The notes under the pieces were generated by a model. It ran no database searches and was not told the DNA's origin. It saw only the letters and a list, made by a program, of their open reading frames with translations. The translations under genes and the position numbers were made by a program. DNA of 64,000 bases from Bacteroidota bacterium (GTDB lineage Bacteria; Bacteroidota; Bacteroidia; Chitinophagales; Chitinophagaceae): positions 1 through 64,000 of the forward strand of contig JAEZZY010000056.1 in the NCBI GenBank assembly GCA_023418315.1, written 5' to 3'. How positions within the stretch are numbered: the first letter of the stretch is position 1; the number at the start of each line of letters is the position of its first letter. Below are positions 8,054-16,376 of the stretch, in pieces.

Positions 8054-11000
8054 ATGAAACATACCTTGTTTTTTTTCTTGCTATGGGGAATGTTTTATCC
8101 TTCTGATTTGCTTGCCCAAAACAAGGCTAAAATACAAGAGTCCTTAAACCATCAGCAATTTCAGAAAGCTTATGAGCTGCTGAATAAACGATTGGCACAA
8201 TTGATTGCAGAAAAAAAAACAGACTCACTTGTAGATTATATTTTCCTGACCGGCGAGGTAGCAGCACAAGCACATTCTATTGAAAAATCCGTCCATGACA
8301 TCCGCTCTTTATTAAATTATATTAAGCAACTTTCACCCGCTCCTGCTGCTTTGTCTCAAAGCTATCTGAATGCCGGTGAATTCTATGGCTATATAGGGAA
8401 AAACCAACTTGCTTATGACGCAAATAAAGAAGCCCTGCATTATGAAACTACCGATCCTGCAAAAATAAGCCTCATCGAAAGAAACCTTGGGGAATATGCA
8501 CGCCGGTTAGGCAATCCCAATCTGTCGGAAACACATTTACGCAAAGCAGTATCCCTTATTCACTCCGCAAAAAAAATTGATGCACAGCAGCAATACCTTG
8601 CCTATAATGCTATGGCAAGCATGATGTGGTATGCTTCAAAAATGGACAGCGCTAAATTCTATTTCCAAGAAGCGCTGAATGCCGTTCACCAAATGGATAC
8701 TACACCTATAAATAAATATTACCGCACCGCCATCCTCACCAACAATATAGCCGGCATCTACCGCCTCGAAGGCAAAACTACCGAAGCAATAAAAGCAATG
8801 GAAACGGCTATTAACAACACTAAAAAATTTATCGCATCGAAAGGCGAGGAAGAAAAGAAAAAAAATGCGCTCTCTTTACATTTTGAAGCAATAGATAACC
8901 TGGCAGGCATCTATAAAGATTTCGGAAATTATAGCCGTGCTCAGCATCTGTTGGAATATTCCTATCAGCAAAAAATAAAAAGCCTTCCCCCTTCCGACCC
9001 CGCTTTATTTATATCCAGAATCCTATTAGGGCAGTTGTATTATGCTACCAAAGAGTATGAAAAAGCATTGAGCTATTTGTACAAAGGGCAGGAAGCGCTT
9101 CATCAGGAGGAAGGTGATTATTTTTTGTGGGATGCGGATGCCTGCTATACGATAGCCTTAATATTGGATGAACAAAACCAACCGGAGAAAGCCAATGAAT
9201 ACTATAAAAAAGCCAACAGCTTGTATGCAACAGCCTTCCAGGAAAGCTATGATGATATCTATTTAGATTTTTTAAGAAATTACTCCTTGTTTGATGCGGA
9301 AAACGGAAGATACCCTCAGGCTATAAAACAATCGCTTGCTGCATTGGATTATGTTTCTATAAACAATACATCGGGCTCGTTGCTCCGGCTTTATCAACTC
9401 CTAAACCTCTCCGAAATTTATGGAAAATGCGGACATTATACCCATTCGCTAACCTATGCACAAAAAGCAATTACCTACATCCGCAACTATATACCTCAAA
9501 GTACCAGTTTTCTGGATTCGATAAAGATAGAATCTGAAATGCCTAAAGCCATTTTGCTTCAATCCAAAGCGAAATACAAATTGCTACAAAACAGAGATAC
9601 CGGAAGTATAGCTGCTATCTTAAAAGATTTAAACGAAGGCGTTCGCCTGATGGAACGAAAAAGAACGATTTTTTCGGATGCTGATGACCTTGGCACGTTT
9701 ATAGAAAGTCAAAAAGGACTTACCAATTTTATCAAACAACTCAACTACGAACTTTATAAACTCTCTTACCATAAAGGCTATATAGACAAAATAATCGGCG
9801 TGCATGAAGCTACCCTATACGCACGTATCCGCTCGCGCATGGACAGGCAGAAAGCCTTGCGTTTTGCTCATTTGCCGGACAGCATAGCCACCCGCGAAGC
9901 GCTCTTGAAAGAACAAATGGAAACCGTATTGCAAAGCCGGAAATCCGAGGATAATATGCTCGCCTATCTACAAGCAATAAAGGACTGGGAAGCATTCCAG
10001 CAGGTATTGAAAACCAGCTACCCCCGCTACTACCACATGCGCTACGGCTCTTCGAATGTTTCCTTAAAAGAATTATGCAGATACATTCCTACAGGCATTC
10101 AGGTAATCCGTTATGTTTTTTCCAACGAAGAACTCCTGGCTATCGTAGCTACAAAAGAGAAACAGGTTTTAATACCCTTATCCTCCGAAAATCTTAAAGA
10201 AAAAATCCTTGCACTGAGTGAAAACTCCCATGACCCTATGCAAACCGGAAAACTTACCTACGAGCTTTACCATCAGCTATGGAAACCCCTGGAAAAACAT
10301 ATTACCTGCAAGCGCATCATGATCATCCCCGATGATATACTCTACAATCTGAGCTTTGAAATGCTCACTCCTGAGCTTGCTACGGATTTCAGGTCTCTTT
10401 CCAAAAAATGCCTGCTGCATCAATACGCAATCTCCTATCAATATAGCCTGCTGGCGCTTGCCGCTGAAAAACGCAACGAAACCATGAAAGGGAATTTCGT
10501 AGCCTTTACCCCGGGTTTTACGGAAATGAACAAAATGCACTACCTCCGCTCTGCCCAAAATGACTCCCTGCATTTAGACAAAAATTATCTTTCGCTACTG
10601 CCGCTTCCGTTTACCGCTGATCTGGTGAAAAAACTAAAGGATAAATTCGGCGGAAAATTATTTGCCGGAAACGAATCCACACCCAAGGCATTCCGCGAAA
10701 AAGCTGGTAACCATAGTATCATCCACATAGGCACACATGCGGAAAGCGATAACGACCATCCCGAATATTCACGGCTCATTTTTGCTAAGGATGATAATAA
10801 TAAGGATGCGGAAAATTCGATCTACCTCTATGATATTTATGATTGCGACCTTACCTCGCAGCTTGCCGTACTCACTGCCTGCGAAAGCGGAAAGCCCGGC
10901 TATCAGGATGGTGAGGGAATGGTATCTATGGCACATGCTTTTAACTATGCAGGCAGCGAAAGTATCATGACGGGGCTATGGAAAATTGATGAACAATCCA

Positions 11001-11278
11001 GTATGCTGATTACCGAAGCCTTCTACGAAAATCTGCAACAGGGAATGACCAAAGACGAAGCCCTACAGCAAGCGAAACTTTACTATCTCCAAACCGCAAA
11101 AGGCAGAATGGTAAGCCCGCAATACTGGGCAGGACTGGTCATTATGGGGGATGTTTCCGCCATTGAGCTAAAGCCAGCATTTTCTTATAAATGGCTATAC
11201 CTTATGGGCGCTGTTGCCATAGGGATTGCAGGGTATTCTTTTTTCAAAAAGAAAAAGTCCCGAGCAAAACGATTCTGA
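8054..11278 (+). CDS. Exported, membrane-anchored TPR-CHAT (caspase-like) protein
   Basis: The product is about 1074 aa and starts at ATG 8054; a GTG at 8045 in the same frame is less likely. It opens with a signal peptide (MKHTLFFFLLWGMF, cleavage near LLAQ). About residues 30-500 are tetratricopeptide repeats (for example YLNAGEFYGYIGKNQLAYDA and ILLGQLYYATKEYEKALSYL). A helical linker follows, then a CHAT domain from about 680 to 1035. The likely catalytic dyad is His895 in HIGTHAES and Cys943 in LTACESG. Residues 1046-1064 are a membrane helix followed by a basic tail (KKKKSRAKR), so the protease should face the periplasm with its tail in the cytoplasm. It follows the sigma and anti-sigma-like genes on the same strand. 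A role in processing the neighbouring anti-sigma protein is possible but unproven. Confidence 0.85.
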   Translation: MKHTLFFFLLWGMFYPSDLLAQNKAKIQESLNHQQFQKAYELLNKRLAQLIAEKKTDSLVDYIFLTGEVAAQAHSIEKSVHDIRSLLNYIKQLSPAPAALSQSYLNAGEFYGYIGKNQLAYDANKEALHYETTDPAKISLIERNLGEYARRLGNPNLSETHLRKAVSLIHSAKKIDAQQQYLAYNAMASMMWYASKMDSAKFYFQEALNAVHQMDTTPINKYYRTAILTNNIAGIYRLEGKTTEAIKAMETAINNTKKFIASKGEEEKKKNALSLHFEAIDNLAGIYKDFGNYSRAQHLLEYSYQQKIKSLPPSDPALFISRILLGQLYYATKEYEKALSYLYKGQEALHQEEGDYFLWDADACYTIALILDEQNQPEKANEYYKKANSLYATAFQESYDDIYLDFLRNYSLFDAENGRYPQAIKQSLAALDYVSINNTSGSLLRLYQLLNLSEIYGKCGHYTHSLTYAQKAITYIRNYIPQSTSFLDSIKIESEMPKAILLQSKAKYKLLQNRDTGSIAAILKDLNEGVRLMERKRTIFSDADDLGTFIESQKGLTNFIKQLNYELYKLSYHKGYIDKIIGVHEATLYARIRSRMDRQKALRFAHLPDSIATREALLKEQMETVLQSRKSEDNMLAYLQAIKDWEAFQQVLKTSYPRYYHMRYGSSNVSLKELCRYIPTGIQVIRYVFSNEELLAIVATKEKQVLIPLSSENLKEKILALSENSHDPMQTGKLTYELYHQLWKPLEKHITCKRIMIIPDDILYNLSFEMLTPELATDFRSLSKKCLLHQYAISYQYSLLALAAEKRNETMKGNFVAFTPGFTEMNKMHYLRSAQNDSLHLDKNYLSLLPLPFTADLVKKLKDKFGGKLFAGNESTPKAFREKAGNHSIIHIGTHAESDNDHPEYSRLIFAKDDNNKDAENSIYLYDIYDCDLTSQLAVLTACESGKPGYQDGEGMVSMAHAFNYAGSESIMTGLWKIDEQSSMLITEAFYENLQQGMTKDEALQQAKLYYLQTAKGRMVSPQYWAGLVIMGDVSAIELKPAFSYKWLYLMGAVAIGIAGYSFFKKKKSRAKRF

Positions 11279-11403
11279 TTTTTATAAACTCTATTCCGAC
11301 AGTAACATAGGCAACCGCTGCGAAAGTTTCTCCACTGTTTCCGCAAACTATAACAAACCTTATTGCCGCAGATGCGTAATTTGCAGAGACTAAAATTTTT
11401 CAA

Positions 11404-11883
11404 ATGCGATATGTATGGCTTGCTATAACCCTGTGTTTTACCCAAACAATAAACGCGCAGGAAATTCCGGTTTATAAAGTGGAAGATTTGATGAAACGCA
11501 CCGCCAACGCGGATACTTTATACATCATCAACTTCTGGGCTACCTGGTGCGGGCCTTGTGTAAAGGAATTGCCGGAATTTCATAAACTGTACGAAAGCAA
11601 TAAAGAACGCCCCGTAAAATTGCTGATGGTAAGCCTTGATTTTAAAGAAGATTATCAAAAGAAGCTTCCTTCTTTCATCCGAAAGAAAAAAATGCAACAA
11701 GAAGTAGTATGGCTGAACGAACCGCTACCTAACGAATTTATCCCTAAGATAGAACCGCAATGGCAGGGTTCCATACCGGCTACGTTGATCCTCTACGGCA
11801 AAAACGAATACCGTGGCTTTTTTGAAGGAACTATAACCGCATCCAAAATTCAGCTTTTGATAGATCGGCAATTGTCGTTTTAA
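11404..11883 (+). CDS. TlpA-like thioredoxin, exported
   Basis: The 159-aa protein has a signal peptide (MRYVWLAITLCFTQTINAQ) and a thioredoxin fold with the active site WCGPC at Cys49 and Cys52, preceded by INFWAT. The cis-proline segment GSIPATLI is present. It is expected to reduce or exchange disulfides in the periplasm, as TlpA/ResA proteins do. It lies 125 bp after the CHAT gene and 48 bp before the FUSC exporter. Its natural partner is not evident. Confidence 0.88.
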   Translation: MRYVWLAITLCFTQTINAQEIPVYKVEDLMKRTANADTLYIINFWATWCGPCVKELPEFHKLYESNKERPVKLLMVSLDFKEDYQKKLPSFIRKKKMQQEVVWLNEPLPNEFIPKIEPQWQGSIPATLILYGKNEYRGFFEGTITASKIQLLIDRQLSF

Positions 11884-11931
11884 GAACCTATGCCACATCT
11901 TGGCGCTACTTGCTACCTTTGATTTTACACT

Positions 11932-14124
11932 TTGCATTATCAAGCTTTGCGTCCTACTATTTCATACAAGCACCTAAATAAATTATTGGAGGACGAGTCA
12001 TTTGAACCCAAGCTAAGCTGGGGATTACGGATGGCTGTGGCGGCTATTGTACCTGTGCTGTGGGGGTTGGCAACCGGTAATCTGCTTCAAGCCAGTTGGA
12101 TGACGCTGACTGCCGAATGTATTTGCTGGGTGGAATTGAAAGGCTCTTTTACACAGCGGGTTTGGGTGCCGTTTACCGGGGTGCTGCTGGCACTTTGTTT
12201 TTGCATTTTAGGCACGCTCACCGCAGGTTCTTTATGGATAAGCGTCATCGCCATTTTTATCGTCTGCTTTCTTTCCGGTTTATTTAAAAACTTAGGCGAC
12301 CGCGGTAGCGGGCTTGCTTTGTGTATTTATGTGATGTTTATCGTATGTAATGCACATCCCGTGCAGCATACAGCCGAGTTGAAAGAGCGCATGACATTGG
12401 TGTTGGTAGGCGGCTTGTGGACGACGGCAGTGAGCATAGTCGGTTCCTTGTTTACTCCGTTGCGGCAGCCTTTCCGCAGAAGCATAGCCCTGATATGGAA
12501 AGCTAACGCCTCTTTGCTGGATGCCATTATAAAAGGATGGGACGGCAATGAAGTGCGCAGCGGATTGCATGATATTTACCGCATGGAAAGGCTGGTGCGC
12601 AGCGCTATGGACAGCTCGCTTCAGCTGTTTGAAAACCGTTCTTTTCAAACCAAAAACATCCCGCTTACGGAACAAGAACTTGCCAAGCTCAGGAAGCTAA
12701 GCTCGCTGATGGGTATTCATATCGTAGCAATAGGAGAAGAGCTGACAGCGCTGAAGCTGAGCGAAGTGTCCAAAACCACACAACTAAAAGTCTATGAAGC
12801 CCTATGGCAGATGAAAGAATTGGTAAGTAAAATGGCGACCTATACCGTGGCGCTCAAACCGGAATCCCTGCTAATCGTATTTGCCGCTATTGATAAAGCC
12901 AATAAACAAATTGCAGCGCTCAGCGAAGAAATCAATACGATAGAAATGCACCGTCCTTCGTTGAAACGTATTGTGCAGCTTAGCGAACGCATGATCCGCA
13001 TTATGGAAAGCGGCATAGCGCATCTGGAAAATGTGGGTGGCGACCAGCCGGTGTATAGTTCGTATTCTTTTTTAAAAACCTTATTTCTGTTACAACCCAG
13101 AAGCTGGCTGAAAAATACCAGGCTGCTTTTCAATTTCAATACAATTACCGTCCGGTATATTTTAAGAAGCTCGGTGGCGGCAGCGATTGCTATTTTTATT
13201 TATAAATGGTTTCAGATTGATCGTGGCTATTGGCTGGCATTTACCGTCATCTTAGTGATGCAGCCCTACTTCGGCGCCACGTTACAGAAAGCCGTAGATC
13301 GGATTATAGGCACTCTTGCAGGCGGTATTGTAGGGGGCTTGCTCATCCAGTTGCACGATGTTTTTTACCTGCGGGAGATTATTTTATTTATCTCATTTGT
13401 AGCGATGGTTTATTTTGTACGAACCAAATATTCATGGGCGGCTTTTTTTATCACCGTCAGCTTGGTGCTGTTGTTTGATGTGGAGCAAGTAATGGATCCC
13501 GGCATCATTATCATGCGGGCTTTATGCACGGTGGGCGGCGCTTTCTTAGGGATATTGGCGGGTTTTGTCTTGTTGCCGGATTGGGACAGCAAATGGCTGC
13601 CGGTGCATATTGCTTCCTCTATCAAAAACAATTATGAATATTTTATCGCCAGTTTTTTTTCTACGCAAAAAGAAGATTGGACAAAGATGAAACGCCTTGC
13701 AGAAACTGCCAACAGCAATGCTTTTGATTCGTTCAACCGCTATCTGTCGGAGCCGTCTATAGGCGAGCGGCCGGTAATGGGTTTGTATCAAACCATCCTG
13801 CATAATGTACACATCACCAGGGAACTGAATAATTTCAATATAGAAAATGAAGGAGGGGTAACGAGCGAGCAAAAAAACACGATGATGCAAGAACAGATAG
13901 AACGGGTGAATGAATGTCTGCACCGGTTCAATGAAATCATCGCCTTACTAAAAGAACGACATCCTAAGCTGAACATGCGCCTGCATGAAAACGAACTCAG
14001 CGAGTTAGCGCATCCTTATACGGTGCATCAGGCGTTCTACATAGGCAAATTACTCGCCGAACTGAAATTGCTCCACAGCAATCTTACTAAGCTGATTGGG
14101 GTATTGGATGAAAAAGGAACTTAG
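11932..14124 (+). CDS. FUSC family inner-membrane protein (YccS/YhfK-like)
   Basis: The 730-aa protein has two blocks of membrane helices, at about residues 34-165 and 405-540. They are separated and followed by cytoplasmic helical domains, the duplicated layout of the FUSC (fusaric-acid-resistance-like, aromatic acid exporter) family. Family-like segments are YILRSSVAAAIAIFIYKWF and DRGYWLAFTVILVMQPYFGATL. The likely role is export of aromatic or other small acids; the substrate is unknown. No ATG exists near the N-terminus and an in-frame stop sits just upstream at 11920. The TTG at 11932 is therefore the probable start; the next ATG would cut into the first helix. It ends 3 bp from the convergent protease gene. 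Confidence 0.85.
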   Translation: MHYQALRPTISYKHLNKLLEDESFEPKLSWGLRMAVAAIVPVLWGLATGNLLQASWMTLTAECICWVELKGSFTQRVWVPFTGVLLALCFCILGTLTAGSLWISVIAIFIVCFLSGLFKNLGDRGSGLALCIYVMFIVCNAHPVQHTAELKERMTLVLVGGLWTTAVSIVGSLFTPLRQPFRRSIALIWKANASLLDAIIKGWDGNEVRSGLHDIYRMERLVRSAMDSSLQLFENRSFQTKNIPLTEQELAKLRKLSSLMGIHIVAIGEELTALKLSEVSKTTQLKVYEALWQMKELVSKMATYTVALKPESLLIVFAAIDKANKQIAALSEEINTIEMHRPSLKRIVQLSERMIRIMESGIAHLENVGGDQPVYSSYSFLKTLFLLQPRSWLKNTRLLFNFNTITVRYILRSSVAAAIAIFIYKWFQIDRGYWLAFTVILVMQPYFGATLQKAVDRIIGTLAGGIVGGLLIQLHDVFYLREIILFISFVAMVYFVRTKYSWAAFFITVSLVLLFDVEQVMDPGIIIMRALCTVGGAFLGILAGFVLLPDWDSKWLPVHIASSIKNNYEYFIASFFSTQKEDWTKMKRLAETANSNAFDSFNRYLSEPSIGERPVMGLYQTILHNVHITRELNNFNIENEGGVTSEQKNTMMQEQIERVNECLHRFNEIIALLKERHPKLNMRLHENELSELAHPYTVHQAFYIGKLLAELKLLHSNLTKLIGVLDEKGT

Positions 14125-14127
14125 CGT

Positions 14128-15186
14128 TTAGCGTTTATATACTTTTACCGAACAGGTATAATCTTCCAGTTTTTCTACCTGTTGTTCGCGTCCCAGTTTT
14201 TTGATTGTATTGTTCTTAGGAAGTTTGATGTTTATAGGCAAGTCTTTAAGAAGCGAATAAATTACCTTAGAACTTACCGCATAGGTAATGTTGGCGCTTT
14301 CGTTGTTGTTGGCGGATACGATGCCGATTACATTTCCTGCTTTGTCAATTACCGGAGCACCGCTGTGCCCGGGTTTGGAAGGCATATTCAGCAAATATTG
14401 CAACGAATCGCCTTCATAGCCGTTTTTGCTGCTGATGTATCCTTCGTTATACACGATTTCGTTATCGGGGTAGCCGAGTGTATAAACTCTTGATCCGATA
14501 CCGTTTTTTCCTTGGACGAAAGTGTAAGGAAGATCAGCCTTGCCGAAGCGGAATTTTTTATCATTTACTTTCAGAATGGCTATGTCTGCATTTTTATCGA
14601 AGGCAATAAGTCCGGCTTTGTAATAATCGCCTTTGCGGCTTTGCATATATACAGAGTCTGCTCCTTCTATCACATGGTAGTTGGTGATGAAATAACCATT
14701 ATTGGAAAGCGCTACGCCGGTTCCCGAAAAACTTGCCGGTGCGGTGGGCGGAGCGGTTTTGGTTTCGTTTATATTGTTGATGATAACATTTTGCGAGCGT
14801 TTGATGTTTTCCAGTTCTTTCTTCAACATGCTGTATTGAGAAGAACGTTGTTTCTCATTGTGGTTGATCATCCAGAAGGTAGAAAGGGTAGTGATGAGGG
14901 CTATGCTTGCTGCTACTGCCGCAGTGCGCCAGTAGTGGGTGGAAAGCGGAATGGTGCGGATGGTCTTGGGTCTGTTCTGTTCTTTGCGGATGTCTATCAG
15001 CATGGTGCGGAAGCGTTTGTGTTTTCCGCTGCCTTCCAGCGACCGGATGAGGCTCAGGGTTTCTTGAAACTCTGCGGCAAAAACCGCATCTGTAGCCAGT
15101 CTTTGGTGTAATTTTTCGTGCTGCTCGGGGTTTAGTTTTCCTGATAGATAATCCTCTGCTATCGTCCAGATAATACGGTCGTTCAT
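14128..15186 (-). CDS. Anti-sigma-like N-domain fused through one membrane helix to a trypsin/DegP-type serine protease
   Basis: The 352-aa product has an N-terminal 50-residue segment (EDYLSGKLNPEQHEKLHQRLAT, given here as EDYLSGKLNP then LATDAVFAAEF) that resembles the N-terminus of the anti-sigma-like protein at 7203. A membrane helix lies at 88-107 and a short coiled-coil at 110-140. The rest is a trypsin-like domain with His171 (NYHV), Asp201 (NADIAIL) and Ser275 (PGHSGAP) as the catalytic triad. There is no PDZ domain. The expected topology places the protease in the periplasm. The ECF sigma gene is 21 bp upstream on the same strand, so this is probably its partner. The fusion links a sigma regulator directly to a protease. 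Confidence 0.85.
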   Translation of the reverse strand: MNDRIIWTIAEDYLSGKLNPEQHEKLHQRLATDAVFAAEFQETLSLIRSLEGSGKHKRFRTMLIDIRKEQNRPKTIRTIPLSTHYWRTAAVAASIALITTLSTFWMINHNEKQRSSQYSMLKKELENIKRSQNVIINNINETKTAPPTAPASFSGTGVALSNNGYFITNYHVIEGADSVYMQSRKGDYYKAGLIAFDKNADIAILKVNDKKFRFGKADLPYTFVQGKNGIGSRVYTLGYPDNEIVYNEGYISSKNGYEGDSLQYLLNMPSKPGHSGAPVIDKAGNVIGIVSANNNESANITYAVSSKVIYSLLKDLPINIKLPKNNTIKKLGREQQVEKLEDYTCSVKVYKR

Positions 15187-15207
15187 TTTATTAAGGCTTT
15201 CTTTTTC

Positions 15208-15759
15208 TTACAAGCCGTAAAACAATTTACGAAGCCTTGTAAGGCATTTATACTTTTGTGTCTTGGCGTTGTCTGCATTGGTATAGCCAAAGTTTTCGGC
15301 TATCTGCTGCATGGTTTTTTCATCGTGATAGTAGGCTTTCAGTAACGATCGGCACGGTTCACCCAGTTTTTCCAAGGCTGCGTCCAATTGTCCGTAATGC
15401 ACTTCGCGCTCCTCATGCCCTGCCAGATCTTCTTCATATTGCAAATCGCTGTCTTCATCTACACCGGGTTTCCAGCGCTTGTCGTGCTTCAGTTTTTTGT
15501 ACCACAAGTGCTTACTGACCGCAAAAAGATAGGTGCCGATCTTGCAACTCAATCTGAAATCCGCAGATTGTGCTTTTTCAAACAGCACCATCATCGCTTC
15601 CTGAAAGACATCATCCGCATCTACCGCCTCGCCGCCATGCTGCACGATCCATCCCGTAACCATTTTGTTATGCTGCTTATAGATATGCTCCGTAGCTTCC
15701 CGGTTTCCGGAGGCAAGAGCGTTCAGTAGCTGCAATTCGCTATGTATCACTTGGTACAC
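15208..15759 (-). CDS. ECF-type RNA polymerase sigma factor
   Basis: The 183-aa protein has region 2 (NREATEHIYKQHNKMVTGWIV, given here as AVDADDVFQEAMMVLFEKA) and region 4 (SLLKAYYHDEKTMQQIAENF, then NAKTQKYKCLTRLRKLF). The start is a GTG at 15759, supported by the -7 box at 15780-15787. It is followed 21 bp later by the anti-sigma-like/protease fusion gene, so the pair forms a small operon. The two sigma factors in this window belong to the same broad ECF type but differ clearly in sequence. Confidence 0.9.
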   Translation of the reverse strand: MYQVIHSELQLLNALASGNREATEHIYKQHNKMVTGWIVQHGGEAVDADDVFQEAMMVLFEKAQSADFRLSCKIGTYLFAVSKHLWYKKLKHDKRWKPGVDEDSDLQYEEDLAGHEEREVHYGQLDAALEKLGEPCRSLLKAYYHDEKTMQQIAENFGYTNADNAKTQKYKCLTRLRKLFYGL

Positions 15760-15779
15760 TTGTTAATGCTCGTTTACGG

Positions 15780-15787
15780 CAAAAGTA
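15780..15787 (-). promoter_or_regulatory. -7 promoter box (TACTTTTG) of the second sigma operon
   Basis: On the minus strand TACTTTTG fits TAnnTTTG and lies 20 bases before the GTG start at 15759. It supports that unusual start codon. Confidence 0.5.
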
Positions 15788-15961
15788 ACCCTCCTTAGAT
15801 ATTCATTTTTAAAAAGCCTAACATTTCTTTAGCTTTTAATAGGAGCGGTTATTTATAGACAAATTTTTTTGATTTACCGGACCCAAGTCAATTGAGAGAA
15901 TGCCGGTTCTAAAATGCTCTTCTCCCCTCAGAACAGAAATTGTTAAAGAAAATAAAAACAT

Positions 15962-15986
15962 AAAAAAGGTTGGGTTACCTTTTTTT
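15962..15986. terminator. A/T-rich hairpin upstream of the Thr-rich lipoprotein gene
   Basis: A 9-bp stem (AAAAAAGGT paired with ACCTTTTTT) with the loop TGGGTT is followed by T residues. It has the form of an intrinsic terminator but no gene ends just before it. It lies in the 275-bp gap between two divergent genes, about 50 bases before the ATG at 16035. It could therefore be a leader element or end a short transcript. Confidence 0.45.
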
Positions 15987-16034
15987 AAAACGAGTATAAA
16001 CCTTCAAATCTTTAAAATTTAAAACCAAAAAATC

Positions 16035-16256
16035 ATGAAATTCGTAAAATTCGGAATCTTCGCACTTTCAATGGGTCTTTTCGTAGCTTCTTGCGGCGAA
16101 AGCACAACTACTGAAGAAGCACCTGCTACTGAAGAAACTACAATGACTGAAGAAGCTGCTCCCGTTACAGAAACTGCTCCCGTTACAGATTCTACTACTG
16201 TAACTACTGACAGCACTACCACTACTACCGAAACTACTACTACTGAAGCTCATTAA
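16035..16256 (+). CDS. Small Thr/Glu-rich lipoprotein
   Basis: The 73-aa product begins with a lipoprotein signal sequence (KFGIFALSMGLFVASC) whose lipobox ends at Cys20. The mature part is almost entirely Thr, Glu, Ala, Ser and Val in short repeats (TTTEEAPATEET, TTTTTETTTTEAH). It should be a lipid-anchored, unstructured, acidic tether in the envelope. The repeats may vary in number between strains. A terminator hairpin follows at 16281-16312. No function can be named. Confidence 0.75.
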   Translation: MKFVKFGIFALSMGLFVASCGESTTTEEAPATEETTMTEEAAPVTETAPVTDSTTVTTDSTTTTTETTTTEAH

Positions 16257-16280
16257 TCTTTCAGTTTTGTAAGCATACAT

Positions 16281-16312
16281 GCAGCCGCTTTTCTATAAAG
16301 GCGGCTGTTTTA
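16281..16312 (+). terminator. Intrinsic terminator after the Thr-rich lipoprotein gene
   Basis: CAGCCGC pairs with GCGGCTG, extended by A-T pairs into the loop, and is followed by TTTTATT. It sits 25 bases after the stop codon. Confidence 0.8.
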
Positions 16313-16376
16313 TTATCTGTTACAGGGTTTATTTTTTCAAGTCTTTTTTTGCTGCGCTAAATGCTAATTTTACCCT

